Source: Clostridia bacterium (GTDB lineage Bacteria; Bacillota_A; Clostridia; Oscillospirales; Acutalibacteraceae). Taken from it: a stretch of DNA of 7,043 bases. A model generated the notes under the pieces. It was given only the letters and a program-made list of their open reading frames with translations. It was not told the DNA's origin and made no database searches. Positions within the stretch are counted from its first letter, which is position 1, and every line of letters begins with the position of its first letter. Position numbers and translations under genes: made by a program. Below, in pieces: positions 1 through 6,955 of the stretch. The stretch lies in NCBI GenBank assembly GCA_009930155.1, contig RZYX01000093.1, positions 1-7,043 of the forward strand. The letters run 5' to 3'.

Positions 1-59
1 CATTTAACAATGGTTTATCTCCTGCTCAAAAACGTTTTCAATTTATGAAATCTGCTTAA
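1..59 (+). CDS. C-terminal tail of a probable IS transposase (cut by window start)
   Basis: An open frame enters from the left edge and ends at a TAA at 57-59, giving 18 residues that read FNNGLSPAQKRFQFMKSA. The N-G-L-S-P-x-Q pattern close to the C-terminus is like the end of integrase-core (DDE, rve-type) transposases of IS3-like elements, where an 'N-GLSP/LTP-x-x-(F/Y)' stretch follows the last catalytic glutamate. None of the catalytic residues are inside the window, so family assignment rests on this short tail. The integrase fragment that begins about 35 bases downstream supports a mobile-element context. It could also be the tail of an unrelated protein. Confidence 0.45.
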   Translation, partial: FNNGLSPAQKRFQFMKSA

Positions 60-94
60 CTTTTTCGGAGGCTTGTTACAATTTTACTTGACTA
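60..94 (+). mobile_element. Probable right end of the insertion sequence
   Basis: This is the short non-coding stretch between the transposase stop and the point where integrase homology resumes. It contains GCTTGTTACAATTTTACTTG (71-90), the sort of T-rich sequence that could serve as a terminal inverted repeat. The left end is outside the window, so neither the inverted repeat nor a target duplication can be verified. The border is inferred from where integrase-like codons begin (about 92-101) and could be off by about 10 bases. Confidence 0.3.
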
Positions 95-334
95 GAGCAA
101 TATATTACAAGCAAATTTTCAAAGTTATTGAAAAAATATAATCTTCCGCACATACGATTTCATGATTTAAGACATAGCTGTGCCAGCCTACTTATTGCTA
201 ATGACTATCAGCTAAAGGATATTCAAGAGTGGTTAGGACACGCCGATATACAAACAACAGCTAACATTTATGGTCATATAGATATTGAAAGAAAAAAGAA
301 CATATCAAATTCAATGTCAAATATGTTTATATAG
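92..334 (+). pseudogene. Tyrosine recombinase (phage/ICE-type integrase), C-terminal fragment
   Basis: The frame is open from just after a TGA at 89-91 to the TAG at 332-334. Residues from about 98 onward (QYITSKFSKLLKKYNLPHIR) already look like an integrase, well before the only usable initiation codon, a TTG at 128 with no convincing ribosome site. The fragment carries the HxxR box in FHDLRHS, the LGH box in WLGHADIQTT, and the nucleophilic tyrosine ten residues later in NIYGH. These are the last three catalytic positions of the family. The N-terminal arm-binding and core-binding domains, the first catalytic arginine and the beta-hairpin lysine are all missing. An intact Tn916/phage-like integrase is usually about 350-400 residues, and about 80 remain here. 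The break coincides with the end of the neighbouring IS remnant, so disruption by IS insertion is the simplest explanation. The catalytic motifs have not decayed, which suggests a fairly recent event. The product could not be active alone. Confidence 0.85.
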
Positions 335-380
335 ATTGTGTTAGGCAAAGTGTTAGAAGGACTTATTTTTAACAAAAATA

Positions 381-425
381 AAAAACCTTACAACCAACAA
401 TAATGTTGATATATAAGGCTTTTTA
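381..425. terminator. Bidirectional hairpin terminator between integrase remnant and tRNA
   Basis: CCTTA (386-390) pairs with TAAGG (414-418), and the inner CAACA (395-399) pairs with TGTTG (404-408) around a four-base loop. The structure is flanked by AAAAA (381-385) and CTTTTTA (419-425), so it has a U-tract on either strand. It can stop transcription leaving the integrase fragment on the plus strand. On the minus strand it sits 3 bases past the tRNA CCA end and would end the tRNA transcript. Confidence 0.7.
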
Positions 426-427
426 TG

Positions 428-504
<77 letters not shown>

Positions 505-530
505 ATATCTTGTTTTTCCAGCGCTCTACT

Positions 531-559
531 ATTATAGCTTTATGTGCCTGAAAAAGCAA
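531..559 (-). promoter_or_regulatory. Promoter of tRNA-fMet
   Basis: On the minus strand a -35 box TTGCTT (559-554) and a perfect -10 box TATAAT (536-531) are separated by exactly 17 bases. The predicted transcript starts near 524, leaving a leader of about 20 bases before the tRNA 5' end at 504, which is normal for a tRNA processed by RNase P. Confidence 0.75.
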
Positions 560-856
560 GTGTTTTTTTACTTAATTCGTTTTTTTTACGATTTAACTAC
601 AAAATTTATATAGTAAGACTGCTTTTATAGCGTTATTTCATTTAAGAAACTTTTTTACAGCTTTATACTTATTTTCCTTTTTTCATTGCATCTAAAATCA
701 ATCTTAACTTTATGCACTACTATTATCTTACCCAAAGTTGCTTTATAAACACAAAATAATATACTTAAAAAGCTTACCTTTGCCCATATAAAATATATCT
801 CAGCAATTATCATAAGCATATGTCAAAAGTAATACATAAATAATATTTTAAAGTTT
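560..856. other. AT-rich intergenic stretch, no gene seen
   Basis: This is about 300 bases between the tRNA promoter and the stop codon of the YibE/F gene. It is very AT-rich, with several T- and A-runs. I see no ORF with a ribosome binding site, no RNA fold I recognise and no strong rho-independent hairpin just past the YibE/F stop. It may be ordinary spacer DNA. Confidence 0.6.
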
Positions 857-2014
857 TTATTCTTCTTTTTTATAAAGTACAGAACAAACAAGTGTAGTGA
901 GTGGAATTGTAAATAATATTCCTAAACTTCCCGCAATTGCTTGCAATATTTCAACTACTATCATTTCCATGTTCATTAAGTCAAGCGTCGAGTTGCTGTA
1001 TGCTGCAAACAAAACAACAATGGCCAATGAACTTCCTATATATGCAAGGACTAGTGTATTTGCCATAGTTCCCATTATATCTCTGCCAATTGTAAGCCCA
1101 GATTTAACAAGCTGTTTTTGGGTAACATTGCCACCTGTTTCACTTATTTCTTTAAGGGCGGAAGAAATGGACATAGCCACATCCATAATAGCACCGACAG
1201 CACCTATAATTATTGCCGCAAAAATCAGAGCCTTAAGATTTATTGGATTATCCTCATTTATGTATAGAAGTCTTCCTGTTTCATCATTTAAAAATCCTGT
1301 AATCTTCAAAACTTTATCCATTGCAAGGGTTATGATGCCTGCAACCAAAACACCGCTACAACAACCAACCCCAGCTGCAATGCTCTTTTTGTTTGCTCCA
1401 TTAATAATTATAAGAGTCATAATCGTTATATATATACACGTTAAAATCGACCAAAAGTAAATATTTTTTCCTGATATTATTGATGGGATAAACACCATAA
1501 AAACTGCAAGGCAAGTGAACACGAGAGAAACTATTGTATTCACACCTTTTTTTCTGCCAAACAATATTACAAAAAGAAAGAACACCCCGCCAAGCCAAAT
1601 CATTGCATCAAATCTAACATAATCCCCCAAAAACCAATCGTAACTTATTTCATTGTTTGTATTATAATAAAGAAGAACTTTGTCACCCTCTTCAACTTCT
1701 TTAAGCTTGTTTTCATAAACATCGCCAATTGTTTGCAAGCATAAAAGTTCTTTACCTTTATCCTCACCCTTTAAAACAACGGCTTTAAATTCAATTTCAA
1801 CACTCTTAACACTTTCGGTTACACCAAACCCCTGAGACTCTTCTTGACGGTCGGTAACTTGAGTAACTCTTGCTTTTATTGTTCCCATATCTCCGCCACC
1901 GTCAAGCTTTGGTGTATTTGTACTTGCAATTTTGTTTCCAACAAAAATATATACTATAGAAATAACAATTGCAGATATATATATTATTAGTTGTTTCTTT
2001 TTTTCAGCATTCAT
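857..2014 (-). CDS. YibE/F family multipass membrane protein
   Basis: This 385-residue protein is full length for the YibE/F family. One N-terminal membrane helix (about 8-26) is followed by a beta-rich soluble segment (about 35-133), presumably outside the cell. About seven more hydrophobic helices follow, at roughly 137-153, 159-180, 185-204, 212-232, 262-282, 318-340 and 350-378. Family signatures are GAVGAIMDVAMSISSAL (271-287) and GRDIMGTMANTLVLAYIGSS (310-329), conserved polar motifs within the membrane region. The family is widespread in Firmicutes, but its biochemical role is not established. A transporter-like function is only a guess from the topology. The ATG start is preceded by GTGGTGACTAT, giving a GGTG ribosome site about 5 bases away. 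It is a single-gene unit with its own predicted promoter, downstream of and codirectional with gdhA. No clear terminator follows it. Confidence 0.9.
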   Translation of the reverse strand: MNAEKKKQLIIYISAIVISIVYIFVGNKIASTNTPKLDGGGDMGTIKARVTQVTDRQEESQGFGVTESVKSVEIEFKAVVLKGEDKGKELLCLQTIGDVYENKLKEVEEGDKVLLYYNTNNEISYDWFLGDYVRFDAMIWLGGVFFLFVILFGRKKGVNTIVSLVFTCLAVFMVFIPSIISGKNIYFWSILTCIYITIMTLIIINGANKKSIAAGVGCCSGVLVAGIITLAMDKVLKITGFLNDETGRLLYINEDNPINLKALIFAAIIIGAVGAIMDVAMSISSALKEISETGGNVTQKQLVKSGLTIGRDIMGTMANTLVLAYIGSSLAIVVLFAAYSNSTLDLMNMEMIVVEILQAIAGSLGILFTIPLTTLVCSVLYKKEE

Positions 2015-2043
2015 ATAGTCACCACATTTTTTAAGTTACTTAT

Positions 2044-2072
2044 ATTTTACATGAAAAAGGAGCTATCCGCAA
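2044..2072 (-). promoter_or_regulatory. Predicted promoter of the YibE/F gene, inside the gdhA terminator
   Basis: On the minus strand TTGCGG (2072-2067) and TAAAAT (2049-2044) are 17 bases apart, upstream of the ATG at 2014. The -35 box occupies the loop and inner stem of the gdhA terminator hairpin. The predicted leader is about 23 bases. The match is moderate (TTG core and a 5/6 -10 box), so this could be chance in AT-rich DNA. Confidence 0.45.
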
Positions 2073-2086
2073 GGATAACCCCTTTT
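2054..2086 (-). terminator. Rho-independent terminator of gdhA
   Basis: On the minus strand AAAAGG (2086-2081) pairs with CCTTTT (2060-2055) and TATCC (2077-2073) pairs with GGATA (2068-2064). A small internal loop separates the two stems and a TTGC loop closes the hairpin. The T-run ends at 2054. It starts about 24 bases past the gdhA stop codon. Confidence 0.8.
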
Positions 2087-2109
2087 ATATTATAAATATG
2101 TACTATAAA

Positions 2110-3441
<1,332 letters not shown>

Positions 3442-3450
3442 TTATATCTG

Positions 3451-3458
3451 CTCCCCTT
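3451..3458 (-). promoter_or_regulatory. Ribosome binding site of gdhA
   Basis: AAGGGGAG on the minus strand lies nine bases before the ATG at 3441. It supports this start over any internal methionine. Confidence 0.75.
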
Positions 3459-3484
3459 ACAATATTTTGTTTTTACACAAACAT

Positions 3485-3513
3485 ATTATATATCCATAAA
3501 GCTTGTTTTGCAA
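3485..3513 (-). promoter_or_regulatory. Promoter of gdhA
   Basis: On the minus strand TTGCAA (3513-3508) and a perfect TATAAT (3490-3485) are separated by 17 bases. Transcription would start near 3478 and give a leader of about 37 bases. That is too short for a classical riboswitch, so control is more likely exerted by a protein at or upstream of the promoter. No clear operator palindrome is seen. Confidence 0.7.
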
Positions 3514-3620
3514 GGCAGAAATTCAATTGTTTCATTTTTTCTTAAATTTTACTATATTGTTGCGTTTTATGTGTATAAATAGCAATTCATTTGCACAAAA
3601 AAGTTATTATCGCTTTTTAA

Positions 3621-3656
3621 AAACAAAAAAACAGCATCACATTTATAGTGATGCTG
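3621..3656 (-). terminator. Rho-independent terminator of the small membrane protein gene
   Basis: CAGCATCAC (3632-3640) and GTGATGCTG (3648-3656) form a perfect nine-base stem with a seven-base loop. The A-run at 3621-3631 gives TTTTTTTGTTT on the minus strand. It begins ten bases after the stop codon of the gene ending at 3666. Confidence 0.9.
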
Positions 3657-3665
3657 CCATAAAAG

Positions 3666-4211
3666 TCAAAATTTAATTCCTCTAAATCTGCTACCTAACG
3701 GTGCTGAAAATGATGGTAAATAATCATCTTCATACTTACTATCATTATAGGTTGCATTTTCAGGCGCATAATTTGCCACAGGTTGTGCCGAACTTATAGG
3801 CTTCGTTTGCTTTGATGAAGGCACTATAAAATCAGGACAAGTAATAATTACTGGAGCTTCTTGTTGAAGCTTAGATATTTTATTAAACTCAGCAGGTTCT
3901 ACCTGAACTCCCTGTATTTTAGGAGCTATTGGTTTTTCACTGATAACATCTCTTGCTTTGTTTGAAATTATTTTTTTTATCTTTGCCCTAATTCTAGCAA
4001 TAATTCCAGGTTCTTTTTTAATCCCCATTTTTTTATTAGCAGCATTTTCTGCCTTTCTCTTCTCATTCCAGGCTAAAAAGTTTTTACGACCATATACAAA
4101 AAATACGCCAAAAGCTACAAAAGTTACTGAAAGTGCAGATGTAACTACTATAGCAATTGCGGCAAGAAAAGTTAAAATAGCATAAAGCTTTCTTCTATCT
4201 CTATCTTTCAT
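3666..4211 (-). CDS. Unrecognised small membrane-anchored protein
   Basis: I do not recognise this gene. From the ATG at 4211 it encodes about 181 residues. A charged N-terminus (MKDRDRRK) precedes a hydrophobic stretch of about 33 residues (LYAILTF...FFVYG), long enough for one long or two short membrane helices. After that comes a very basic segment (GRKNFLAWNEKRKAENAANKK through RIRAKIKKIISNKAR), then a Ser/Pro/Gln/Asn-rich, probably disordered tail ending GSRFRGIKF. There is no catalytic motif, lipobox or LPXTG. The positive-inside rule places the tail in the cytoplasm if only one helix is used. The frame stays open upstream to a GTG at 4232, but the ribosome site AGAGGAG (4229-4223) lies inside that extension, so the GTG is unlikely. 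ATGs at 4220 (only about 2 bases from the site) and 4211 (about 11 bases) remain; I prefer 4211. Its own promoter and terminator make it a real single-gene unit. Confidence 0.7.
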   Translation of the reverse strand: MKDRDRRKLYAILTFLAAIAIVVTSALSVTFVAFGVFFVYGRKNFLAWNEKRKAENAANKKMGIKKEPGIIARIRAKIKKIISNKARDVISEKPIAPKIQGVQVEPAEFNKISKLQQEAPVIITCPDFIVPSSKQTKPISSAQPVANYAPENATYNDSKYEDDYLPSFSAPLGSRFRGIKF

Positions 4212-4251
4212 TAAAAACATTACTCCTCTCACTTTAGTTAAGCTAATATTT

Positions 4252-4280
4252 ATGATAACTTTTTTTATCTCTTATGTCAA
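4252..4280 (-). promoter_or_regulatory. Promoter of the small membrane protein gene
   Basis: On the minus strand a consensus -35 TTGACA (4280-4275) and a -10 TATCAT (4257-4252) are 17 bases apart. Transcription would start near 4245, about 34 bases before the ATG at 4211. That agrees with the later start codon better than with the GTG at 4232. Confidence 0.7.
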
Positions 4281-4345
4281 TTATTATGGCCTAAATACTC
4301 TTAAAATGATAATATAATATTTTAGATGTAATTATATTTTTTATT

Positions 4346-4373
4346 TTGACTTTTTGTGGTAAAATAATAAAAT
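4346..4373 (+). promoter_or_regulatory. Predicted promoter of the GtrA-like gene
   Basis: TTGACT (4346-4351) and TAAAAT (4368-4373) are 16 bases apart, about 28 bases before the start codon. It is divergent from the promoter at 4252-4280, with about 65 bases of AT-rich DNA between them. Confidence 0.5.
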
Positions 4374-4401
4374 AATTTTAGAAAACATTTGGAGGTTAAA
4401 T

Positions 4402-4881
4402 GTGAAAAACAAAAACATAACTTCTTTAATATCTAAGTTTTTTAACAAGGAAACAATGCTGTACCTTGTTTTTGGAATACTTACAACTGCTGTAAACCTT
4501 ATTGTTTTTATGCTTTGCAACAAAACCTTTAAAGACATTAATTTTTCAGAAGTTCCTTTTTTATCTATTATATTTTTAGGTAAGCCTTATTTATTATCTA
4601 ATGTAATAGCGTGGATTGTTGCCGTAACCTTTGCATTTTTCACTAACAAGATTATTGTCTTTAAAAGCAAAAGCTTTGAGCACCATTTATTTTTAAAAGA
4701 AATTGCGTCCTTTTTTGGTGCTAGAGTTTTCTCTTTAATCGTTGAACAGCTCGGGCTTATGTTGCTTGTTGACACCCTTTTACAAAAAGAGCTTGTATCA
4801 AAGATTATAATTAGTGTTGTTGTTGTTTTGCTAAACTATTTTTTTAGCAAACTATTAATTTTCAAAAAAAGTCCTAATTAA
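4402..4881 (+). CDS. GtrA-like four-helix membrane protein
   Basis: The 159-residue protein has the size and four-helix layout of the GtrA family, with helices at about 18-40, 62-86, 98-124 and 131-153. Two family-typical patterns are visible. One is SNVIAWIVAVTFAFFTNKIIVF (66-87), in which a helix ends in an aromatic-N-K-x-x-V-F motif. The other is its repeat near the C-terminus, VVLLNYFFSKLLIF (141-154). GtrA-like proteins are linked to cell-surface polysaccharide synthesis and are proposed to move polyprenyl-phosphate-linked sugars across the membrane. No glycosyltransferase neighbour is present to identify the substrate. The GTG start at 4402 follows GGAGG (4391-4395) at six bases. An out-of-frame ATG overlaps it at 4400 and hits TGA immediately. 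No terminator follows; the next gene's -35 box begins three bases after the stop. Confidence 0.85.
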   Translation: MKNKNITSLISKFFNKETMLYLVFGILTTAVNLIVFMLCNKTFKDINFSEVPFLSIIFLGKPYLLSNVIAWIVAVTFAFFTNKIIVFKSKSFEHHLFLKEIASFFGARVFSLIVEQLGLMLLVDTLLQKELVSKIIISVVVVLLNYFFSKLLIFKKSPN

Positions 4882-4884
4882 CTA

Positions 4885-4913
4885 TTGACAAACACACTGT
4901 ACTCCTGTATTAT
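4885..4913 (+). promoter_or_regulatory. Promoter of the GntR-ABC operon
   Basis: A consensus -35 TTGACA (4885-4890) and a -10 TATTAT (4908-4913) are separated by 17 bases. It is the best-matching promoter in the window, and a strong promoter is expected where the downstream repressor holds its own operon down. Confidence 0.8.
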
Positions 4914-4928
4914 TCACTTAACACAGTG
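4895..4928 (+). promoter_or_regulatory. Possible GntR operator over the -10 region
   Basis: CACTGT (4895-4900) and ACAGTG (4923-4928) are perfect inverted half-sites with a 22-base gap. They bracket the -10 box and the likely transcription start. A dimeric YtrA-type repressor bound here would block the polymerase and give autoregulation. The gap is wider than in many GntR operators, so the assignment is tentative. The same repeat could instead form a weak RNA stem. Confidence 0.35.
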
Positions 4929-4948
4929 ACTCAGGGAGGTGTATTTTT

Positions 4949-5317
4949 TTGGCGTGGGATTTTAAATCCGACCGCTCCATTTATTCTCAACTTATTGACC
5001 ATATTAAAATGGGCATAATATCGGGCGAACGTCCGCCTGGAGCAAAGCTTGCATCCGTACGGGAGCTTGCATCCCAAGCATCCGTAAACCCAAACACCAT
5101 GCAACGTGCGTTAACTGAGCTTGAACGATTAGGGCTAGTTTACACCCAGCGTACTAATGGGCGATTTATAACACAGGATTTTGAAGTAATTGAAGACGCC
5201 AGAAATAGCTTTGCAAAAGAGCATGTCGGGGATTTTTTAAACCGAATGCAACAACTCGGGCTTAATAAAGCTCAGATAATCGAACTAATAGAAAAATTTT
5301 ATAAGGAGGATTTGTAA
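4949..5317 (+). CDS. GntR family transcriptional regulator, YtrA type
   Basis: This 122-residue DNA-binding protein has an N-terminal winged helix at about 10-76. It contains the GntR signature LASVRELASQASVNPNTMQ (34-52), followed by RALTELERLGLVYTQRTNGRFI. Only about 45 helical residues follow (IEDARNSFAKEHVGDFLNRM onward), so it lacks the large effector domains of FadR, HutC or MocR proteins. That short tail is typical of the YtrA subfamily, whose members usually repress an adjacent ABC transporter operon. Here the ABC ATPase overlaps it by one base (TAATG at 5315-5319), which fits that pattern. The start is TTG at 4949, nine bases after GGAGG (4935-4939); no in-frame ATG lies nearby. The inducing signal is unknown. 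In studied relatives it is often envelope stress or a cell-wall-active antibiotic, which cannot be read from this sequence. Confidence 0.92.
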   Translation: MAWDFKSDRSIYSQLIDHIKMGIISGERPPGAKLASVRELASQASVNPNTMQRALTELERLGLVYTQRTNGRFITQDFEVIEDARNSFAKEHVGDFLNRMQQLGLNKAQIIELIEKFYKEDL

Positions 5318-6015
5318 TGGGCAACATTCTTGAATGTAAAAACCTCAGAAAACAGTATGGTAAACTCACTGCTCTTAACGGTATTGACTTGTCTTTGCCT
5401 GAGGGAAAAATCATTGGACTGCTCGGACCAAACGGAAGTGGAAAGACAACACTTATCAAGCTAGCAAATGGTCTTCTTGTTCCTACTACGGGCGAAATTT
5501 CTATAGGGGGTTTTGCTCCTGGAATTGAAAGCAAAAAAATAATATCATATCTTCCAGAACGTAACTACCTTAACGACTATATGACAGTCAACCAGCTTAT
5601 TGGATTCTTTTGCGACTTCTATCCAGACTTCGATAAAGCTAAAGCAACAGATATGCTTGCAAGACTTAATATAGACTCTACAAGAAAAATTAAAAATCTC
5701 TCAAAAGGCACAAAAGAAAAGGTTCAGCTCATTATGGTTATGAGCCGTAACGCAAAGCTTTATATCCTTGATGAGCCTATTGGCGGAGTTGACCCTGCTG
5801 CAAGAGATTATATTCTTGAAACAATCATTAGCAACTATAACGAAGATGCAACTGTTCTTATCTCCACTCACCTTATTGCAGATATTGAAACAGTACTTGA
5901 TGAATTTGTATTTATCAAAGACGGTGATGTCATTATGCAGTCCTCCGTTGATGAAATTAGAGAAGAGCAAGGCAAATCTGTTGACGCTCTGTTTAGGGAG
6001 GCTTTCAAATGTTAG
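5317..6015 (+). CDS. ABC transporter ATP-binding protein
   Basis: This 232-residue cytoplasmic ATPase would power the permease encoded next. Walker A is GPNGSGKTT (37-45), Walker B is LYILDEP (148-154) with E153 as the catalytic glutamate, the D-loop is GGVDP (156-160), and the switch histidine is H185 in LISTH. The signature motif is LSKGT (128-132) rather than LSGGQ. The usual Q-loop glutamine appears to be replaced by glutamate in YLPERNYL (E81). Both variants occur in ABC-2-type exporter ATPases found with YtrA regulators, so they do not imply loss of function. Translation is coupled to the GntR gene by the TAATG overlap, with AAGGAGGA at 5303-5310 inside the upstream coding end. Its own end overlaps the permease start by seven bases. 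An export or envelope-protection role is inferred from the gene layout; the substrate is unknown. Confidence 0.95.
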   Translation: MGNILECKNLRKQYGKLTALNGIDLSLPEGKIIGLLGPNGSGKTTLIKLANGLLVPTTGEISIGGFAPGIESKKIISYLPERNYLNDYMTVNQLIGFFCDFYPDFDKAKATDMLARLNIDSTRKIKNLSKGTKEKVQLIMVMSRNAKLYILDEPIGGVDPAARDYILETIISNYNEDATVLISTHLIADIETVLDEFVFIKDGDVIMQSSVDEIREEQGKSVDALFREAFKC

Positions 6016-6842
6016 GAAAACTTACAAAACACGAAATGATTGCTAGCGGTCGTATGCTTATACCAATGTATATTGCATTTATTTGTACATCTGTTATTGG
6101 CAAGATTTTTATTTGGCTATCATCAAAAAAGTCTTTTGTTGATTCAGTTCCAATTACATTTTACAAAATAGTTAATGGCATATCATCTGTATTTACTATT
6201 TTATTTATTCTTATAGTTATTGTTTTTCTAATTGCTACAATATTATTCATACTTATACGTTTTTATAAAAACTACTATACAGATGAAGGCTATTTAATGT
6301 TTACCCTTCCTGTAAGTTCAAAGTCACTTATTCTTTCTAAACTTTTTTCAGCACTAATTTACACTATTTTAAGTTACACTATAGCTTTTGGTTCAATTGC
6401 ATTGATTATGTATACAGATGAAACAGCTAGCTCTTTTAAATCAATTTGTAGAGAATTTACAGGTATGGTTGAAAGAATGGCACCTGAAACGAATGTCTCT
6501 GTTGGTGGATTTTTAGCAGAATTAATTTTCTTGTTTATTCTGCTTATCATGTGCAATTATCTCATGGTTTATACATCTACTTCCTTAGGCCCATCGATAT
6601 TAAGCACCCACAATTTCATTGGCACTATAATAGCTTTAATTGCTAATATAGCTATAATAGTTTTTGTGTTTTTCAGATTTTTCATCCTTAATTATATAAA
6701 CTATATTGATACATTAGACTTAAGCGTATGGAAAGTAAATCAATTTATAATAATTGGAATTTATGCTTATAACATCGTTTTTTGTATTATATACTTCTTT
6801 ACAACCGACCATTTAATGAGGACAAAGACAAACCTCGAATAA
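6009..6842 (+). CDS. ABC-2-type transporter permease
   Basis: The 277-residue integral membrane protein has six hydrophobic segments, at about 17-37, 59-84, 108-135, 169-192, 203-228 and 246-266. This is the normal topology for an ABC-2-type permease half. The stretch FYKNYYTDEGYLMFTLPVSS (85-104), a cytosolic loop with the 'T-D-E-G-Y-L-x-x-T-L-P' pattern, is characteristic of permeases encoded beside YtrA regulators. It probably contacts the ATPase. Residues 137-168 form a hydrophilic loop. The ATG overlaps the end of the ATPase gene by seven bases and is preceded by AGGGAG (5995-6000) at eight bases. Only one permease gene is present, so the transporter would be a homodimer with two ATPase subunits. 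It is the last gene before a strong terminator. Substrate unknown. Confidence 0.88.
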   Translation: MLGKLTKHEMIASGRMLIPMYIAFICTSVIGKIFIWLSSKKSFVDSVPITFYKIVNGISSVFTILFILIVIVFLIATILFILIRFYKNYYTDEGYLMFTLPVSSKSLILSKLFSALIYTILSYTIAFGSIALIMYTDETASSFKSICREFTGMVERMAPETNVSVGGFLAELIFLFILLIMCNYLMVYTSTSLGPSILSTHNFIGTIIALIANIAIIVFVFFRFFILNYINYIDTLDLSVWKVNQFIIIGIYAYNIVFCIIYFFTTDHLMRTKTNLE

Positions 6843-6864
6843 TATAAAATACAAAAACTACACT

Positions 6865-6896
6865 AAAAAGCAGATGACATTGTCATCTGCTTTTTT
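6865..6896 (+). terminator. Rho-independent terminator of the GntR-ABC operon
   Basis: GCAGATGAC (6870-6878) and GTCATCTGC (6882-6890) form a perfect nine-base stem with an ATT loop. It is flanked by AAAAA and followed by TTTTTT (6891-6896), and lies 27 bases past the permease stop. The A-run on the left could also let it work on the minus strand. Confidence 0.93.
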
Positions 6897-6955
6897 CTTT
6901 TTATCTGGTTATTTTAAGAAAGAAATAATTCTTGTTTTATTAATTAACAATCAAA

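Noticed and set aside
760..856. Terminator just past the YibE/F gene
   Set aside because: The region is AT-rich with T-runs, but I could not find a stem of useful length followed by a U-tract in the right orientation.
897..1460. 187-codon plus-strand ORF opposite the YibE/F gene
   Set aside because: It lies wholly within the YibE/F coding region on the other strand, has no ribosome binding site and resembles no family. The minus-strand protein has clear family motifs.
3442..3480. Possible riboswitch or leader attenuator in front of gdhA
   Set aside because: The predicted leader is only about 37 bases and contains no stable stem or terminator-antiterminator pair.
3958..4185. 75-codon plus-strand ORF opposite the small membrane protein, with a hydrophobic N-terminus
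   Set aside because: The hydrophobic look comes from reading A-rich lysine codons and alanine/valine codons in reverse. It has no ribosome site, and the opposite gene has a full promoter and terminator.
5262..5534. 90-codon minus-strand ORF over the start of the ATPase gene
   Set aside because: It is antisense to the conserved Walker A region and has no ribosome site or family signature.
5768..6046. 92-codon plus-strand ORF spanning the ATPase-permease junction
   Set aside because: It is a frame-shifted reading of the ATPase Walker B region and beyond. Both real genes are intact and have their own ribosome sites.
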